From contig NZ_CM002285.1 in assembly GCF_000497445.1 (NCBI RefSeq), positions 2,545,067-2,586,576 of the forward strand: DNA of 41,510 nucleotides. Direction: 5' to 3'. Below the pieces are notes generated by a model. The model did not search any database. It saw only the letters and a program-made list of their open reading frames with translations, and was not told the DNA's origin. The translations under genes and the position numbers were made by a program. Shown in pieces: positions 1-8,519 of this stretch (the stretch's first letter is position 1; the number at the start of each line of letters is the position of its first letter). This stretch comes from Streptomyces roseochromogenus subsp. oscitans DS 12.976 (lineage in GTDB: Bacteria > Actinomycetota > Actinomycetes > Streptomycetales > Streptomycetaceae).

Positions 1-204
1 GTGGCCGGGGTGTACGCGGACCTGGTGCGGGCGACGACGGGCGCGCGGCGCGGGGCGGCCGCCGCAGCGCTCCGGGAGGCCACGGTGCGCTCGGTGCGCT
101 GGAGCGGGCAGAGCGTAGCCTTCCCTGGGCTCGCCGAGCGGGTCGACGAGGGGACGGGCGCGGCCGGTACCACGCCGTCGGCCGCCGCCTCTACGGCACC
201 CTGA
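1..204 (+). CDS. C-terminal end of a truncated gene, probably a ferritin-like (DUF4439-type) protein
   Basis: The reading frame is open from the left edge and ends at TGA 202-204, so only the last 67 or so residues are present. The visible part has an Ala/Arg-rich helix (about residues 1-40) containing VRSVRW and FPGL, followed by a Gly/Ala/Thr/Ser-rich tail. From memory this resembles the last helix of the ferritin-like DUF4439 protein found next to the APH-like gene and proS in Streptomyces, but no diagnostic metal-binding residue lies in the fragment. The next gene starts 60 bases downstream on the same strand, so the two may be co-transcribed. The GTG at position 1 is most likely an internal codon. 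The family call is inference; that this is the 3' end of a coding region is fairly secure. Confidence 0.5.
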   Translation: MAGVYADLVRATTGARRGAAAAALREATVRSVRWSGQSVAFPGLAERVDEGTGAAGTTPSAAASTAP

Positions 205-264
205 CCGGTGACCCGGCAGGCGCCCGTACGACACGACCGCGGACTGGAAGGGAACGACTCGCGC

Positions 265-1173
265 ATGGCTTTCGAACCGCCACCGCGCCTGGTAAGGGCG
301 CTCGGTGAGACGGCTCCGGCCGGGGACGACTGGCTGGCGCGGCTGCCGGCCACCGCCGAACAGGCCGTCGCCAGGCGCGAGTTGACGGTGGAGCGGGTGC
401 AGGTGCCGGGCGGGCGCAGCAGCCTGGTGGTCCTGGTACGGCGGGCCGACGGCACCCCGGCCGTGCTGAAGCTGGCCCCGCCCAGGGCCCGCCCGGAGAG
501 CGAGCGGGCGGCGCTGGCGCACTGGGGCGGGCTGGGCGCCGTACAGCTGCTGGAGGACGGTGCGGAGGACGGGGCGCTGCTGCTGGAGCGGCTGCACCCG
601 GATGTGTCGGTGCGGTCTCTGCCGGAGGCGAAGGCGCTGCTGGAGGCGGCAGGGACGCTGCGGCGGCTGTGGACCGAGCCGCCGGCGGGCCCTGTCTTCG
701 AGGTATTCGAGACCGTCGCCGGGCGCACCGGGCGGCAGGCGGCGGCGATGCGTGCGGGCGCGGACGCCGAACCCGAGGTGGCGCCGCTGGTCGACGCGGC
801 GCTGGCGGCCCGGGACGAACTGGTGGCCGCCCCGCCTGAACAGCGTTTGCTGCACGGGACGTTCCGGCAGAGCAAGGTGCTCGCCGGGGAGCGGATGCCG
901 TGGCTCGCGGTCGGGCCGGATCCGGTGGTCGGCGAGTGCGCGTTCGATCTGGCGCGGCTGGTGCGGGACCGGGTGGAGGACCTGATCGCGGCGCCGTCCG
1001 GGGCGGCGATCGTCCGGCGGCGGATCAAGCGGCTCGCGGAGTCGCTGGAGGTCGATCAGGAGCGGTTGCGGGGGTGGACCTTGTTCCGGGCGGTGGAGTC
1101 CGGTGTACGAGCGCTTCGCGTGGGCCGGCCGCAAGACGGGGAACTTCTGCTGGAGTTCGCAGGCTGGCTGTGA
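265..1173 (+). CDS. APH/choline-kinase-fold protein with degenerate catalytic motifs (probable pseudokinase)
   Basis: 302 residues. Start chosen at ATG 265, which has GGAAGGGAA about 10 bases upstream; a longer in-frame extension to 208 lacks support. The N-lobe looks intact: a beta-3 lysine in AVLKLAPP and a following acidic helix with SERAALAHWGG, then ALLLERLHPD (hinge). The C-lobe is degenerate. The usual HGDxxxxN catalytic loop reads HGTFRQSK, and the metal-binding Asp of the IDP motif reads VGPDP, although the downstream VVGECAFDLARL segment is typical of the family. Catalytic Asp and Asn are therefore missing, and phosphotransfer is unlikely. It may bind nucleotide or act as a scaffold. 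It converges on proS, separated by a strong shared hairpin. Automatic annotation would call it aminoglycoside phosphotransferase, which would be misleading. Confidence 0.8.
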   Translation: MAFEPPPRLVRALGETAPAGDDWLARLPATAEQAVARRELTVERVQVPGGRSSLVVLVRRADGTPAVLKLAPPRARPESERAALAHWGGLGAVQLLEDGAEDGALLLERLHPDVSVRSLPEAKALLEAAGTLRRLWTEPPAGPVFEVFETVAGRTGRQAAAMRAGADAEPEVAPLVDAALAARDELVAAPPEQRLLHGTFRQSKVLAGERMPWLAVGPDPVVGECAFDLARLVRDRVEDLIAAPSGAAIVRRRIKRLAESLEVDQERLRGWTLFRAVESGVRALRVGRPQDGELLLEFAGWL

Positions 1174-1210
1174 GAGCCGTTCACCGGCCGGCTGTGAAGG
1201 CCATGGGAGA

Positions 1211-1244
1211 AGCCCCCTGAGACCTCCGCGGGTCTCAGGGGGCT
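1211..1244. terminator. Bidirectional rho-independent-type terminator
   Basis: Perfect 14-bp stem (1211-1224 with 1231-1244) and a 6-base loop, followed on the plus strand by TTCCTTT. It lies between the convergent 3' ends of the APH-like gene (stop 1173) and proS (stop 1273), so it can serve both. Confidence 0.85.
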
Positions 1245-1272
1245 TTCCTTTACCGAGGGCTTCCCTTTGCCG

Positions 1273-2976
1273 CTACGCCGTCAGGCGGGCGATCGCGTCC
1301 TCGACCGTCAGCTCCTCGCGCTCGCCGGTCTTGCGGTCCTTCAGTTCCAGGACGCCCTCGCCGGAGCGGCGGCCGGCGACCAGGATCTGCGGGACGCCGA
1401 TCAGCTCGGCGTCGGTGAACTTCACGCCCGGGGAGACACCTGCCCGGTCGTCGACCAGGACGCGGACGCCCGCGGCGGCCAGCTTCTCGGCGACGTCGAG
1501 GGCCAGCTCGGTCTGCAGGGCCTTGCCGGCGGCGACCACGTGCACGTCGGCCGGGGCGACCTCCTTGGACCACACCAGGCCCTTGTCATCGGCGGTCTGC
1601 TCGGCGAGCGCGGCGACGGCGCGGGAGACGCCGATGCCGTAGGAGCCCATGGTGACGCGGACCGGCTTGCCGTTCTGTCCGAGGACGTCGAGCTTGAGGG
1701 CGTCGGCGTACTTGCGGCCCAGCTGGAAGATGTGGCCGATCTCGATGGCGCGGTCCAGCTTCAGGCCGGTCCCGCACTTCGGGCAGGGGTCGCCCTCCCG
1801 CACCACGACGACGTCCACGTACGCGTCGACCTCGAAGTCACGGCCGGCGACGACGTTCCTGGCGTGGGTCTGGTCCTTGTTGGCGCCGGTGATCCAGGAG
1901 GTGCCGGGGGCCACGCGCGGGTCTGCGACGTACTTCACCTTCTCGCCCAGGCCCTGCGGGCCCACGTAGCCGCGGACCAGGTCGGGGCGGCCGGCGAAGT
2001 CGGCCTCGGTGACCATCTCGACGGTCGCCGGGGCGAAGTGCGCCTCGACCTTGTCCAGGTCGACCTCACGGTCGCCGGGCACGCCGACGGCGACGATCTC
2101 GCCGTCCACCTTCACCAGCAGGTTCTTCAGCGTGGCGGAGGCCGGGACACCGAGGGAGGCGGCCAGGGTCTCGATGGTCGGGGTGTCGGGGGTCGGGATC
2201 TCCTCCAGCGCGGGCACGGCCGAGCCGTCCACCGGCTGCAGCGCGTACGTGATCGCCTCGGTATTGGCGGCGAAGTCGCAGTTCGGGCAGTCGGCGAAGG
2301 TGTCCTCGCCGGCCTCGGCCGGGGCCAGGAACTCCTCCGACTTCGAGCCGCCCATGGCGCCGGCGGTGGCCGCGCAGATGCGGTAGTCCAGGCCCAGGCG
2401 CTGGAAGATCCGCTGGTAGGCCTCGCGGTGCAGGGCGTAGGACTGCGCGAGACCCTCGTCCGCCAGGTCGAAGGAGTACGAGTCCTTCATCTGGAACTCG
2501 CGGCCGCGCAGGATGCCGGCGCGGGGGCGGGCCTCGTCGCGGAACTTGGTCTGGATCTGGTAGAGGATCACCGGCAGGTCCTTGTAGGACGTGCACTGGT
2601 CCTTGACCAGGAGGGTGAAGATCTCCTCGTGGGTGGGGCCGAGGAGGTAGTCGCCGCCCTTGCGGTCCTTGAGGCGGAACAGCTCCTGGCCGTACTCGTC
2701 CCAGCGGCCGGTGGCATCGTACGGTTCGCGGGGCAGCAGGGCGGGGAGCAGCACCTCCTGGGCGCCGATGGCGTCCATCTCCTCACGGACGATCCGCTCC
2801 ACGTTGGAGAAGACCTTCTTGCCGAGGGGCAGCCAGCTCCAGATGCCGGCGGCGGTGCGGCGGACGTAGCCGGCGCGGACGAGCAGCTTGTGGCTGAGGA
2901 CCTCGGCGTCCGCCGGGTCGTCGCGCAGCGTCTTCGCCATCAACTGGGACATGCGCTGGACCGGTGCGTTGGCCAT
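1273..2976 (-). CDS. proS: Prolyl-tRNA synthetase, bacterial type with editing insertion
   Basis: 567 residues, the normal length for bacterial-type ProRS. It charges tRNA-Pro with proline in the cytoplasm. Class II core: motif 1 region with [15 protein letters not shown] (about residues 45-60), GPTHEE, motif 2 with FRDEARPR near 143 followed by [13 protein letters not shown], and motif 3 [10 protein letters not shown]. The insertion (editing, YbaK-like) domain lies between motifs 2 and 3, roughly residues 230-390. A CPKCG segment precedes motif 3. The C-terminal anticodon-binding domain begins near VHVVAAGK. Start chosen at ATG 2976 (MANAPVQRM); an upstream in-frame start at 3012 would add 12 residues unlike the family. 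The gene is followed by the bidirectional terminator. Confidence 0.97.
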   Translation of the reverse strand: MANAPVQRMSQLMAKTLRDDPADAEVLSHKLLVRAGYVRRTAAGIWSWLPLGKKVFSNVERIVREEMDAIGAQEVLLPALLPREPYDATGRWDEYGQELFRLKDRKGGDYLLGPTHEEIFTLLVKDQCTSYKDLPVILYQIQTKFRDEARPRAGILRGREFQMKDSYSFDLADEGLAQSYALHREAYQRIFQRLGLDYRICAATAGAMGGSKSEEFLAPAEAGEDTFADCPNCDFAANTEAITYALQPVDGSAVPALEEIPTPDTPTIETLAASLGVPASATLKNLLVKVDGEIVAVGVPGDREVDLDKVEAHFAPATVEMVTEADFAGRPDLVRGYVGPQGLGEKVKYVADPRVAPGTSWITGANKDQTHARNVVAGRDFEVDAYVDVVVVREGDPCPKCGTGLKLDRAIEIGHIFQLGRKYADALKLDVLGQNGKPVRVTMGSYGIGVSRAVAALAEQTADDKGLVWSKEVAPADVHVVAAGKALQTELALDVAEKLAAAGVRVLVDDRAGVSPGVKFTDAELIGVPQILVAGRRSGEGVLELKDRKTGEREELTVEDAIARLTA

Positions 2977-3050
2977 GGTTCTCGTACTCCTGCCGGGTAA
3001 GGGTGATGGCATAGGAGGTTAGCCGGGCCGCCTGTGCGGGCGGAAATCGG

Positions 3051-3581
3051 TTATGGCCTGCGCAGGGGGAGGTGGGCGCCCATCACCGCGTACGGCCGCG
3101 GGGCGCTCGGGAAGTGGACCTGGCGGGCGAGGTCGACATAGCCGAGGGAGTGGTAGAGGCCGCGGGCCGGGCTGTCCGTGTCGATCGCGGAGAGGATCGA
3201 GCGGGGTTCGGCGGCGGAGTCCGTGATGGTGGTGATCAGGCGGCGGCCGATGCCGCGGTTCTGGTGGTCGGGGTGGACGTGGAGTTCTGTGATCACGAAG
3301 GAGTCGTCCAGCCAGAAGTCGTTGCCGACCGCGTGGAGGTACGGCTCCACGACCGTCGACCACCAGTGGGTACGGGAGTTGGGCATGCCGTACACGAATC
3401 CGACGAGCCGTCCGCCGGCGGTCGCGCCGAGGGCCCGCGCACCCTGGTACTGCATATGGCGCTGGACGATCTGCCGGCGTACGGCCACTTCGTCCGGGCC
3501 GAGTCCGAAGGCGACGGCTTGGACGGCCAAGGCCTCGTCCACGTGGGCGGAGAGGTCCAGGGTGCCGATCACGAGGTCCAT
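3051..3581 (-). CDS. GNAT-family N-acetyltransferase
   Basis: 176 residues, a single GNAT domain. The acetyl-CoA-binding motif A is visible as FVITELHVHPDHQNRGIG (about residues 94-112, Q/R-x-x-G-x-G type), and the C-terminal ARGLYHSLGYVDL segment is the usual motif B with the late tyrosine. The substrate cannot be told from sequence. It lies upstream of proS on the same strand with 74 bases between its stop and the proS start, so it may be co-transcribed. The ATG at 3581 is the first plausible start. Confidence 0.85.
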   Translation of the reverse strand: MDLVIGTLDLSAHVDEALAVQAVAFGLGPDEVAVRRQIVQRHMQYQGARALGATAGGRLVGFVYGMPNSRTHWWSTVVEPYLHAVGNDFWLDDSFVITELHVHPDHQNRGIGRRLITTITDSAAEPRSILSAIDTDSPARGLYHSLGYVDLARQVHFPSAPRPYAVMGAHLPLRRP

Positions 3582-3755
3582 GCCGGGAGCGTACAGGGGG
3601 CTGACCGCGGCCGGACCGGCGTGCGGAGCGGGGGCTGTGCCCGGCGCGCGGGACTGGGTGAAGGGCGGGACTGACGCCGGTCCGTCCGCGGTCCTAGGCC
3701 CTGCGCACGGACCCGGCTCGACCCCGCGGCCGATGATGCCGCCCCGGCGCTCGCC

Positions 3756-3769
3756 TAGCGTCCTGTGTC
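3756..3769 (+). promoter_or_regulatory. Possible -10 element of a leaderless promoter
   Basis: TAGCGT at 3756-3761 ends 8 bases before the ATG at 3770, and there is no Shine-Dalgarno sequence in front of that ATG. This spacing fits the leaderless transcripts common in Streptomyces. The -35 region is not convincing. Confidence 0.35.
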
Positions 3770-4813
3770 ATGGACGCTGACAGCACGCTCGACGAGGCCT
3801 ATGAACGACTGCACCGGACCGGGCCGGAGTTCGAAGGATGGCTGAGCAATCACGGCCCCATGGCCGTGGAAGCGCTGGTCCGGCACGGACAGGCACGCCA
3901 TGTCCACCGCTGGCTGGACCGCTATATGGACCGGCTGGACGAACTGCCGCGCGGTCTGTCGCCGGTCACCGCCGACGACTGGCGCGCGGCGCTCGGCGAC
4001 CCGCGCCGGCTCGCCGACTGGCTCGCCTTCTTCGCGCGGGAGGTCCGGGAGCGGCCCTGGCGCACCGTACTGGAGTCATGGTGGCCGCGGCTGCTGCCCG
4101 GGATCGCGGCCGGCGCCACGCACGGGGTGATCCGGACCGGCCACGCCGTCCACGCCCTGCTGGACCACGAGGATGAGCCCCGGCTCGCCGAACTGGGCCA
4201 GGCCCTCGGCTACTGGGCGGCACGCTGGCAGCGGGTCCCGCTCACCACCCCGTCCGGAACCGCCGAGCCCGCCGCCGCCCTGGCCGGCGTGGTCCGGGTC
4301 CCCGACCAGAGCGGCGGCATCAGCCACCGGCTCGGCCAGCTCTCCGGCCTGCCCGGCTGGCCGACCGCACTGGCCGCCCTGCGCCCGGCCGCCGACGCCA
4401 GGCAGGCCCGGGATCTGCTGGCGGAGGTGACCACGGCGGCGGCGCTGCACTATCTCCCGGCCGCGCACGGCTCACCGGTGATGCTGGTGCACGCGGCGAC
4501 CGCGCCCATGGCCGTACTGCGCACACTGCCCGCGCTGCCCCGCACCGAGTGGGTGGCGAGCCTGCACGCGGCCTGGGCGGCGAGTGCGGCCGTGACGGCG
4601 GCCTACGCCCCGGCGGCGGCCGCGCCCCCGGACAGCCTGCCCACCGCTCCCGGATCGGCCGAGGAGGTGTTCGAGCTGGCCGCCCGGCACGGGGACGAGC
4701 ACGTCATCAAGCTCGCCGACACCTGTCTGGAGGTACACGCACGCACCGGCCGCCCCGAGGCACTCGCGGCGGTGGTCCGCGCGGCCGGTCTGGTCGAGGA
4801 GCTGACCGTGTAG
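3770..4813 (+). CDS. Questin oxidase-like protein (DUF4243 family)
   Basis: 347 residues. The family includes fungal questin oxidase (GedK type), which performs a Baeyer-Villiger-like ring opening of an anthraquinone; bacterial members are largely uncharacterised. Seen here: FEGWLSNHGPMAVEAL near residue 25, GATHGVIRTGHAVHAL near 122-137, a central HYLPAAHGSPVMLVHAATAP segment near 225-245, and a late HGDEHVIKLADTC. The repeated conserved His-Gly and His residues fit the family. The protein is almost entirely helical and Ala-rich with no signal peptide. No polyketide gene lies nearby, so the natural substrate here is unknown. It appears monocistronic and probably leaderless. Confidence 0.75.
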   Translation: MDADSTLDEAYERLHRTGPEFEGWLSNHGPMAVEALVRHGQARHVHRWLDRYMDRLDELPRGLSPVTADDWRAALGDPRRLADWLAFFAREVRERPWRTVLESWWPRLLPGIAAGATHGVIRTGHAVHALLDHEDEPRLAELGQALGYWAARWQRVPLTTPSGTAEPAAALAGVVRVPDQSGGISHRLGQLSGLPGWPTALAALRPAADARQARDLLAEVTTAAALHYLPAAHGSPVMLVHAATAPMAVLRTLPALPRTEWVASLHAAWAASAAVTAAYAPAAAAPPDSLPTAPGSAEEVFELAARHGDEHVIKLADTCLEVHARTGRPEALAAVVRAAGLVEELTV

Positions 4814-4820
4814 CGGTGGA

Positions 4821-4892
4821 TGGGAAGTGCACCGGGAGTGGGAAGCGGACGGAGGGCGGGAAGTGGACGGGGGCGGGAAGTGGACGGGGGTG
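4821..4892. repeat. Degenerate 17-19-bp tandem repeat
   Basis: About four copies of a GGGAAGTGGACGGGGGC-like unit fill the gap between two convergent genes; the last two copies are nearly identical. It ends at the stop codon of the DUF4081-GNAT gene. Local slippage is the simplest explanation. Confidence 0.7.
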
Positions 4893-4894
4893 GA

Positions 4895-5743
4895 CTAGAA
4901 CAGCACGCTCATGAACGCGCCGATCTCCTGGAACCCGACGCGCTGGTACGTCCGTCTCGCCGCCGTGTTGAAGTCGTTCACGTAGAGGCTGACCACCGGG
5001 GCCACATCGGCGAGCGCATAGCGCAGGACGGCTGCCATCCCCGGTGCCGCCAGGCCTCTCCCCCGGTACTCGGGGGCCACCCAGACGCCCTGGATCTGGC
5101 AGGCCCCGCTGGTCGCCGCGCCGATCTCCGCCTTGAAGACGACCTTGCCGTGCTCGTCGAGGCGGGCGAAGGAGCGGCCGGAGCCGACGAGTTCGGCGAC
5201 GCGGGCCTGGTACAGCAGACCGCCGTCGCCGGCCAGCGGCGATACGCCGACCTCCTCGGTGAACATCGCCACGCACGCCGGCATGATCGTCTCAAGCTCG
5301 TCCTTGCGGACGCGGCGGACGTAGGGGTCCGGGGCGATGTCGGCGGGCATGCGGTCGGTGACCATCAGGGGCTGGTGCGCGCGGACCTCGCGGGCGGGAC
5401 CCCAGTGGGGCTCCAGCAGGCGCCACAGCGCGGCGGTGGCTTCGGCCGGGCCGACGATGGAGGAGCAGCGGCGGCCGGTCCGGCGGGCCCGGTCGGCGAA
5501 GGCGCGGACGGCGCGCGGGGTGGCGCAGACCGGAACCAGGTTGGCGCCCGCGTAGCACAGGGACGTGAGCATGCCGTCCTCGTACCAGCCCCACATCTCG
5601 CCGCCGAGGCGCCATGGGTCGAGGCCGGCGACCTGCACCCGGGAGGTCACGAAGGCGTTCGCCACCGGCTCGCGGTCGAGGACGGCGAGCGCGGCGTCAA
5701 GGTCGCTCGGTTCGAGCACCCGTGAGCTGGTCTGGGTCAACAC
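4895..5743 (-). CDS. DUF4081 domain plus GNAT N-acetyltransferase
   Basis: 282 residues. The N-terminal half (about residues 8-125, LEPSDLDAALAVLDREPVANAF and following) matches the actinobacterial DUF4081 pattern; the C-terminal half is a GNAT domain with the acetyl-CoA loop QGVWVAPEYRGRGLAAPGM near 220-240 and the late NDFNTAARRTYQRVGF segment. This two-part protein sits beside ispG in many actinomycetes. Its acceptor substrate is unknown. It begins with GTG 5743, with GGTGAGG about 9 bases upstream; TTG 5740 is a possible alternative. The tandem repeat at 4821-4892 abuts its 3' end. Confidence 0.85.
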   Translation of the reverse strand: MLTQTSSRVLEPSDLDAALAVLDREPVANAFVTSRVQVAGLDPWRLGGEMWGWYEDGMLTSLCYAGANLVPVCATPRAVRAFADRARRTGRRCSSIVGPAEATAALWRLLEPHWGPAREVRAHQPLMVTDRMPADIAPDPYVRRVRKDELETIMPACVAMFTEEVGVSPLAGDGGLLYQARVAELVGSGRSFARLDEHGKVVFKAEIGAATSGACQIQGVWVAPEYRGRGLAAPGMAAVLRYALADVAPVVSLYVNDFNTAARRTYQRVGFQEIGAFMSVLF

Positions 5744-5837
5744 GTGCGGGGCCTCACCCTGGGGTTCTGCTGGTCTCGGAACTTTACCCCGAGCGATTGT
5801 GGCGCGCTTGGGGGTGAGGGACGGGGCCCGAGGAGAG

Positions 5838-5867
5838 GAGTCCCGCCACCACGTGGTGACGGGACTC
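5838..5867 (-). terminator. Hairpin terminator downstream of ispG
   Basis: Eight-bp stem (5838-5845 with 5860-5867) continued after one mismatch by the self-complementary CACCACGTGGTG. It lies 21 bases beyond the ispG stop. Confidence 0.65.
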
Positions 5868-5887
5868 GGATCAGGGTGTGTGCGGGC

Positions 5888-7045
5888 TCAGCCGGCGACC
5901 GATACCGACGGCTCGCCGGAGGCCACGCCGTCGTTCTCCATCTGCTCGGCCAGCTTCATGGCCTCCTCGATGAGGGTCTCCACGATCTTGGACTCGGGGA
6001 CGGTCTTGATGACCTCGCCCTTGACGAAGATCTGCCCCTTGCCGTTGCCGGAGGCGACACCGAGGTCGGCCTCCCGGGCCTCGCCCGGACCGTTCACCAC
6101 GCAGCCCATGACGGCGACGCGCAGCGGGACCTCCATGCCGGTCAGGCCGGCGGTGACCTCTTCGGCGAGCTTGTAGACGTCGACCTGGGCGCGGCCGCAG
6201 GACGGGCAGGAGACGATCTCCAGGCCGCGCTGACGGAGGTTCAGGGACTCCAGGATCTGGGTGCCGACCTTGACCTCCTCCACCGGGGGAGCCGACAGGG
6301 ACACGCGGATCGTGTCGCCGATGCCCTGGGACAGCAGCGCGCCGAAGGCCACCGCCGACTTGATCGTGCCCTGGAAGGCGGGGCCCGCCTCCGTCACGCC
6401 GAGGTGGAGCGGGTAGTCGCACTGCGCCGCCAGCTGCTTGTACGCCTCGATCATGATCACCGGGTCGTTGTGCTTGACCGAGATCTTGATGTCCCTGAAG
6501 CCGTGCTCCTCGAAGAGGGACGCCTCCCAGAGCGCCGACTCGACCAGTGCCTCCGGCGTCGCCTTGCCGTACTTCTGGAGCAGGCGCCTGTCGAGGGAGC
6601 CGGCGTTGACGCCGATGCGGATCGGGGTGCCGTGGTCCTGGGCGGCCTGGGCGATCTCCTTGACCTTGTCGTCGAACTGCTTGATGTTGCCGGGGTTGAC
6701 GCGGACCGCGGCGCAGCCCGCCTCGATGGCGGCGAAGACGTACTTGGGCTGGAAGTGGATGTCGGCGATGACCGGGATCTGGGACTTGCGGGCGATGGTC
6801 GCGAGGGCGTCGGCGTCGTCCTGGGTGGGGCAGGCGACGCGGACGATCTGGCAGCCGGACGCCGTCAGCTCGGCGATCTGCTGGAGGGTGGCGCCGATGT
6901 CCGACGTACGGGTCGTGGTCATCGACTGGACCGAGACGGGCGCGTCTCCGCCGACCGCCACGCTTCCGACCTGGATCTGCCGGCTCTTCCGGCGCTCGGC
7001 GAGCTTGGTCGGAACGGACGGCATGCCGAGAGAAATCGCAGTCAT
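5888..7045 (-). CDS. ispG: 4-hydroxy-3-methylbut-2-enyl diphosphate synthase (flavodoxin type), IspG/GcpE
   Basis: 385 residues, normal for bacterial IspG. It converts 2-C-methyl-D-erythritol 2,4-cyclodiphosphate to HMBPP in the MEP isoprenoid pathway using a 4Fe-4S cluster. N-terminal TIM barrel: [42 protein letters not shown]-terminal cluster domain: Cys280 and Cys283 (SCPSCGR), Cys315 ([10 protein letters not shown]) and Glu322, the expected three Cys plus one Glu. Start chosen at ATG 7045 ([15 protein letters not shown]), which fits family N-termini; the frame is open for 46 more codons upstream, but those do not look like protein. The preceding genes rseP and dxr are separated by a terminator, so ispG probably has its own promoter. 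Confidence 0.97.
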   Translation of the reverse strand: MTAISLGMPSVPTKLAERRKSRQIQVGSVAVGGDAPVSVQSMTTTRTSDIGATLQQIAELTASGCQIVRVACPTQDDADALATIARKSQIPVIADIHFQPKYVFAAIEAGCAAVRVNPGNIKQFDDKVKEIAQAAQDHGTPIRIGVNAGSLDRRLLQKYGKATPEALVESALWEASLFEEHGFRDIKISVKHNDPVIMIEAYKQLAAQCDYPLHLGVTEAGPAFQGTIKSAVAFGALLSQGIGDTIRVSLSAPPVEEVKVGTQILESLNLRQRGLEIVSCPSCGRAQVDVYKLAEEVTAGLTGMEVPLRVAVMGCVVNGPGEAREADLGVASGNGKGQIFVKGEVIKTVPESKIVETLIEEAMKLAEQMENDGVASGEPSVSVAG

Positions 7046-7167
7046 CTGCTGTGCAACCCCAAGTCGTGGATCTAGGTCCGGTCCCGTCGACCGGCGGGCT
7101 CCAGGCTTCGAGATTACGGCACGGGCCTTGGCCCGGGCACATCCCACCCGTAAACACACCCAAGAGA

Positions 7168-7200
7168 AGGCGGCCCGGAACACAGCGTTCCGGGCCGCCT
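7168..7200 (-). terminator. Terminator after rseP
   Basis: Perfect 14-bp stem (7168-7181 with 7187-7200) and a 5-base loop, 15 bases past the rseP stop and 120 bases ahead of the ispG start. It separates the dxr-rseP unit from ispG. Confidence 0.8.
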
Positions 7201-7214
7201 CGAACGTCGCATGG

Positions 7215-8519
7215 CTACGAGATTTTCACCGGGTTAACCACGTCCGCGATCAGTACCAGGATGGTGAAGCAGACGAAGATCCCGGCCACCACGTACGCCA
7301 CCGGCATCAGCTTCGCCACGTCGAACGGACCCGGGTCCGGGCGCCGGAGCACCCGGGCCAGGTTCCGCCGCAGCGCCTCCCACAGGGCCCCGGCGATGTG
7401 CCCGCCGTCGAGCGGGAGCAGCGGGAGCATGTTGAACAGGAACAGGGAGAGGTTGAAGCCGGCGAGCAGCATCACGAACATCGCCACCTGCTGAGAGGCG
7501 GGGATGTCCAGGGTGGCGATCTCGCCGGTGACCCGGGCGGCGCCGACGATGCCCATCGGGGAGTCGGGTTCGCGCGGGCCGTTGCCGAAGGCCGCGTCCC
7601 ACAGCGCGGGGATCTTGCCGGGCAGGGCCGCGAGGGAGTCGACGGCGTCGCCGACCCGGTCGCTCATCCAGGTGACGGACTGGCCGAAGTCCTGGTGGAC
7701 GACGCCGGTGGCGGCGCCGAAGCCGAGGAAGCCGGCCTTGACGTACTTGCCCTGGACGTACTGCCCGCTGGAGTCCTTCTGGGCGACCAGGTTGGTGGCG
7801 ATGGTGGCGTGCAGGGTGAGCTGCCCGCCGTCGCGCTCGACGACGATCGGGACGGTTTTCCCGGCACTGTCCCGGATCAGGTCCGACAGGGTGTTCCAGT
7901 CCTTCGTCGGTTTGCCGTCGAAGGAGACGATCTTGTCGCGCTTCTTCATGCCGGCCGCCTCGGCCGGGGAGGCGGCGTCGGACTTCTTGCAGCTGTCGCG
8001 GTGCTCGCTCTGCGCGATGACACAGGGCGAGACGGAGGCGACGGTGGTGGTCTGCTGCTGGATGCCGAAGCCCATGAGCACGGTGAAGAACAGGCCGATC
8101 GCGAGGATCAGGTTCATGAAGGGGCCCGCGAACATGACGATGACCCGCTTCCACGGCTTGCGCGTGTAGAACATGCGCGTCTCGTCACCGGCCTGCAGTT
8201 CCTCGAAGGCCGCCGAGCGGGCGTCCTCGATCATGCCCCGCCACGGGGAGGTCGAGCGGGAGGAGACCCGGCCCTGCTCGTCGGGCGGGAACATCCCGAT
8301 CATGCGGATGTAGCCGCCGAGCGGGACCGCCTTGATGCCGTACTCGGTCTCCCCCTTCTTCCTCGACCAGATGGTCGGGCCGAAGCCGACCATGTACTGC
8401 GGGACGCGGATGCCGAAGAGCTTGGCCGTGGACAGGTGCCCCAGCTCGTGCCACGCGATCGAGACGAGCAGGCCCACCGCGAAGACCACTATGCCGAGGA
8501 TGAACATCAAGGTCGTCAT
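7215..8519 (-). CDS. rseP: Site-2 protease / RIP zinc metalloprotease
   Basis: 434 residues, membrane-embedded S2P-family protease that cuts transmembrane anti-sigma factors or similar targets within the bilayer. The zinc motif HELGH lies at residues 24-28 in the first transmembrane segment. A second segment near 130-155 ([20 protein letters not shown]) follows a cytoplasmic loop. A PDZ-like domain occupies about 195-270 ([18 protein letters not shown]). The third zinc ligand is in [16 protein letters not shown] near 380, and the last hydrophobic segment is at the C-terminus. ATG 8519 overlaps the dxr stop by four bases (ATGA), implying translational coupling. The pairing of dxr with this protease is usual in actinobacteria; a link between the protease and isoprenoid synthesis is not implied. 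Confidence 0.93.
   Translation of the reverse strand: MTTLMFILGIVVFAVGLLVSIAWHELGHLSTAKLFGIRVPQYMVGFGPTIWSRKKGETEYGIKAVPLGGYIRMIGMFPPDEQGRVSSRSTSPWRGMIEDARSAAFEELQAGDETRMFYTRKPWKRVIVMFAGPFMNLILAIGLFFTVLMGFGIQQQTTTVASVSPCVIAQSEHRDSCKKSDAASPAEAAGMKKRDKIVSFDGKPTKDWNTLSDLIRDSAGKTVPIVVERDGGQLTLHATIATNLVAQKDSSGQYVQGKYVKAGFLGFGAATGVVHQDFGQSVTWMSDRVGDAVDSLAALPGKIPALWDAAFGNGPREPDSPMGIVGAARVTGEIATLDIPASQQVAMFVMLLAGFNLSLFLFNMLPLLPLDGGHIAGALWEALRRNLARVLRRPDPGPFDVAKLMPVAYVVAGIFVCFTILVLIADVVNPVKIS

Noticed and set aside
1267..3000. 577-codon open frame opposite proS
   Set aside because: Antisense shadow of a clearly conserved proS gene with Gly/Asp/Val-rich low-complexity translation.
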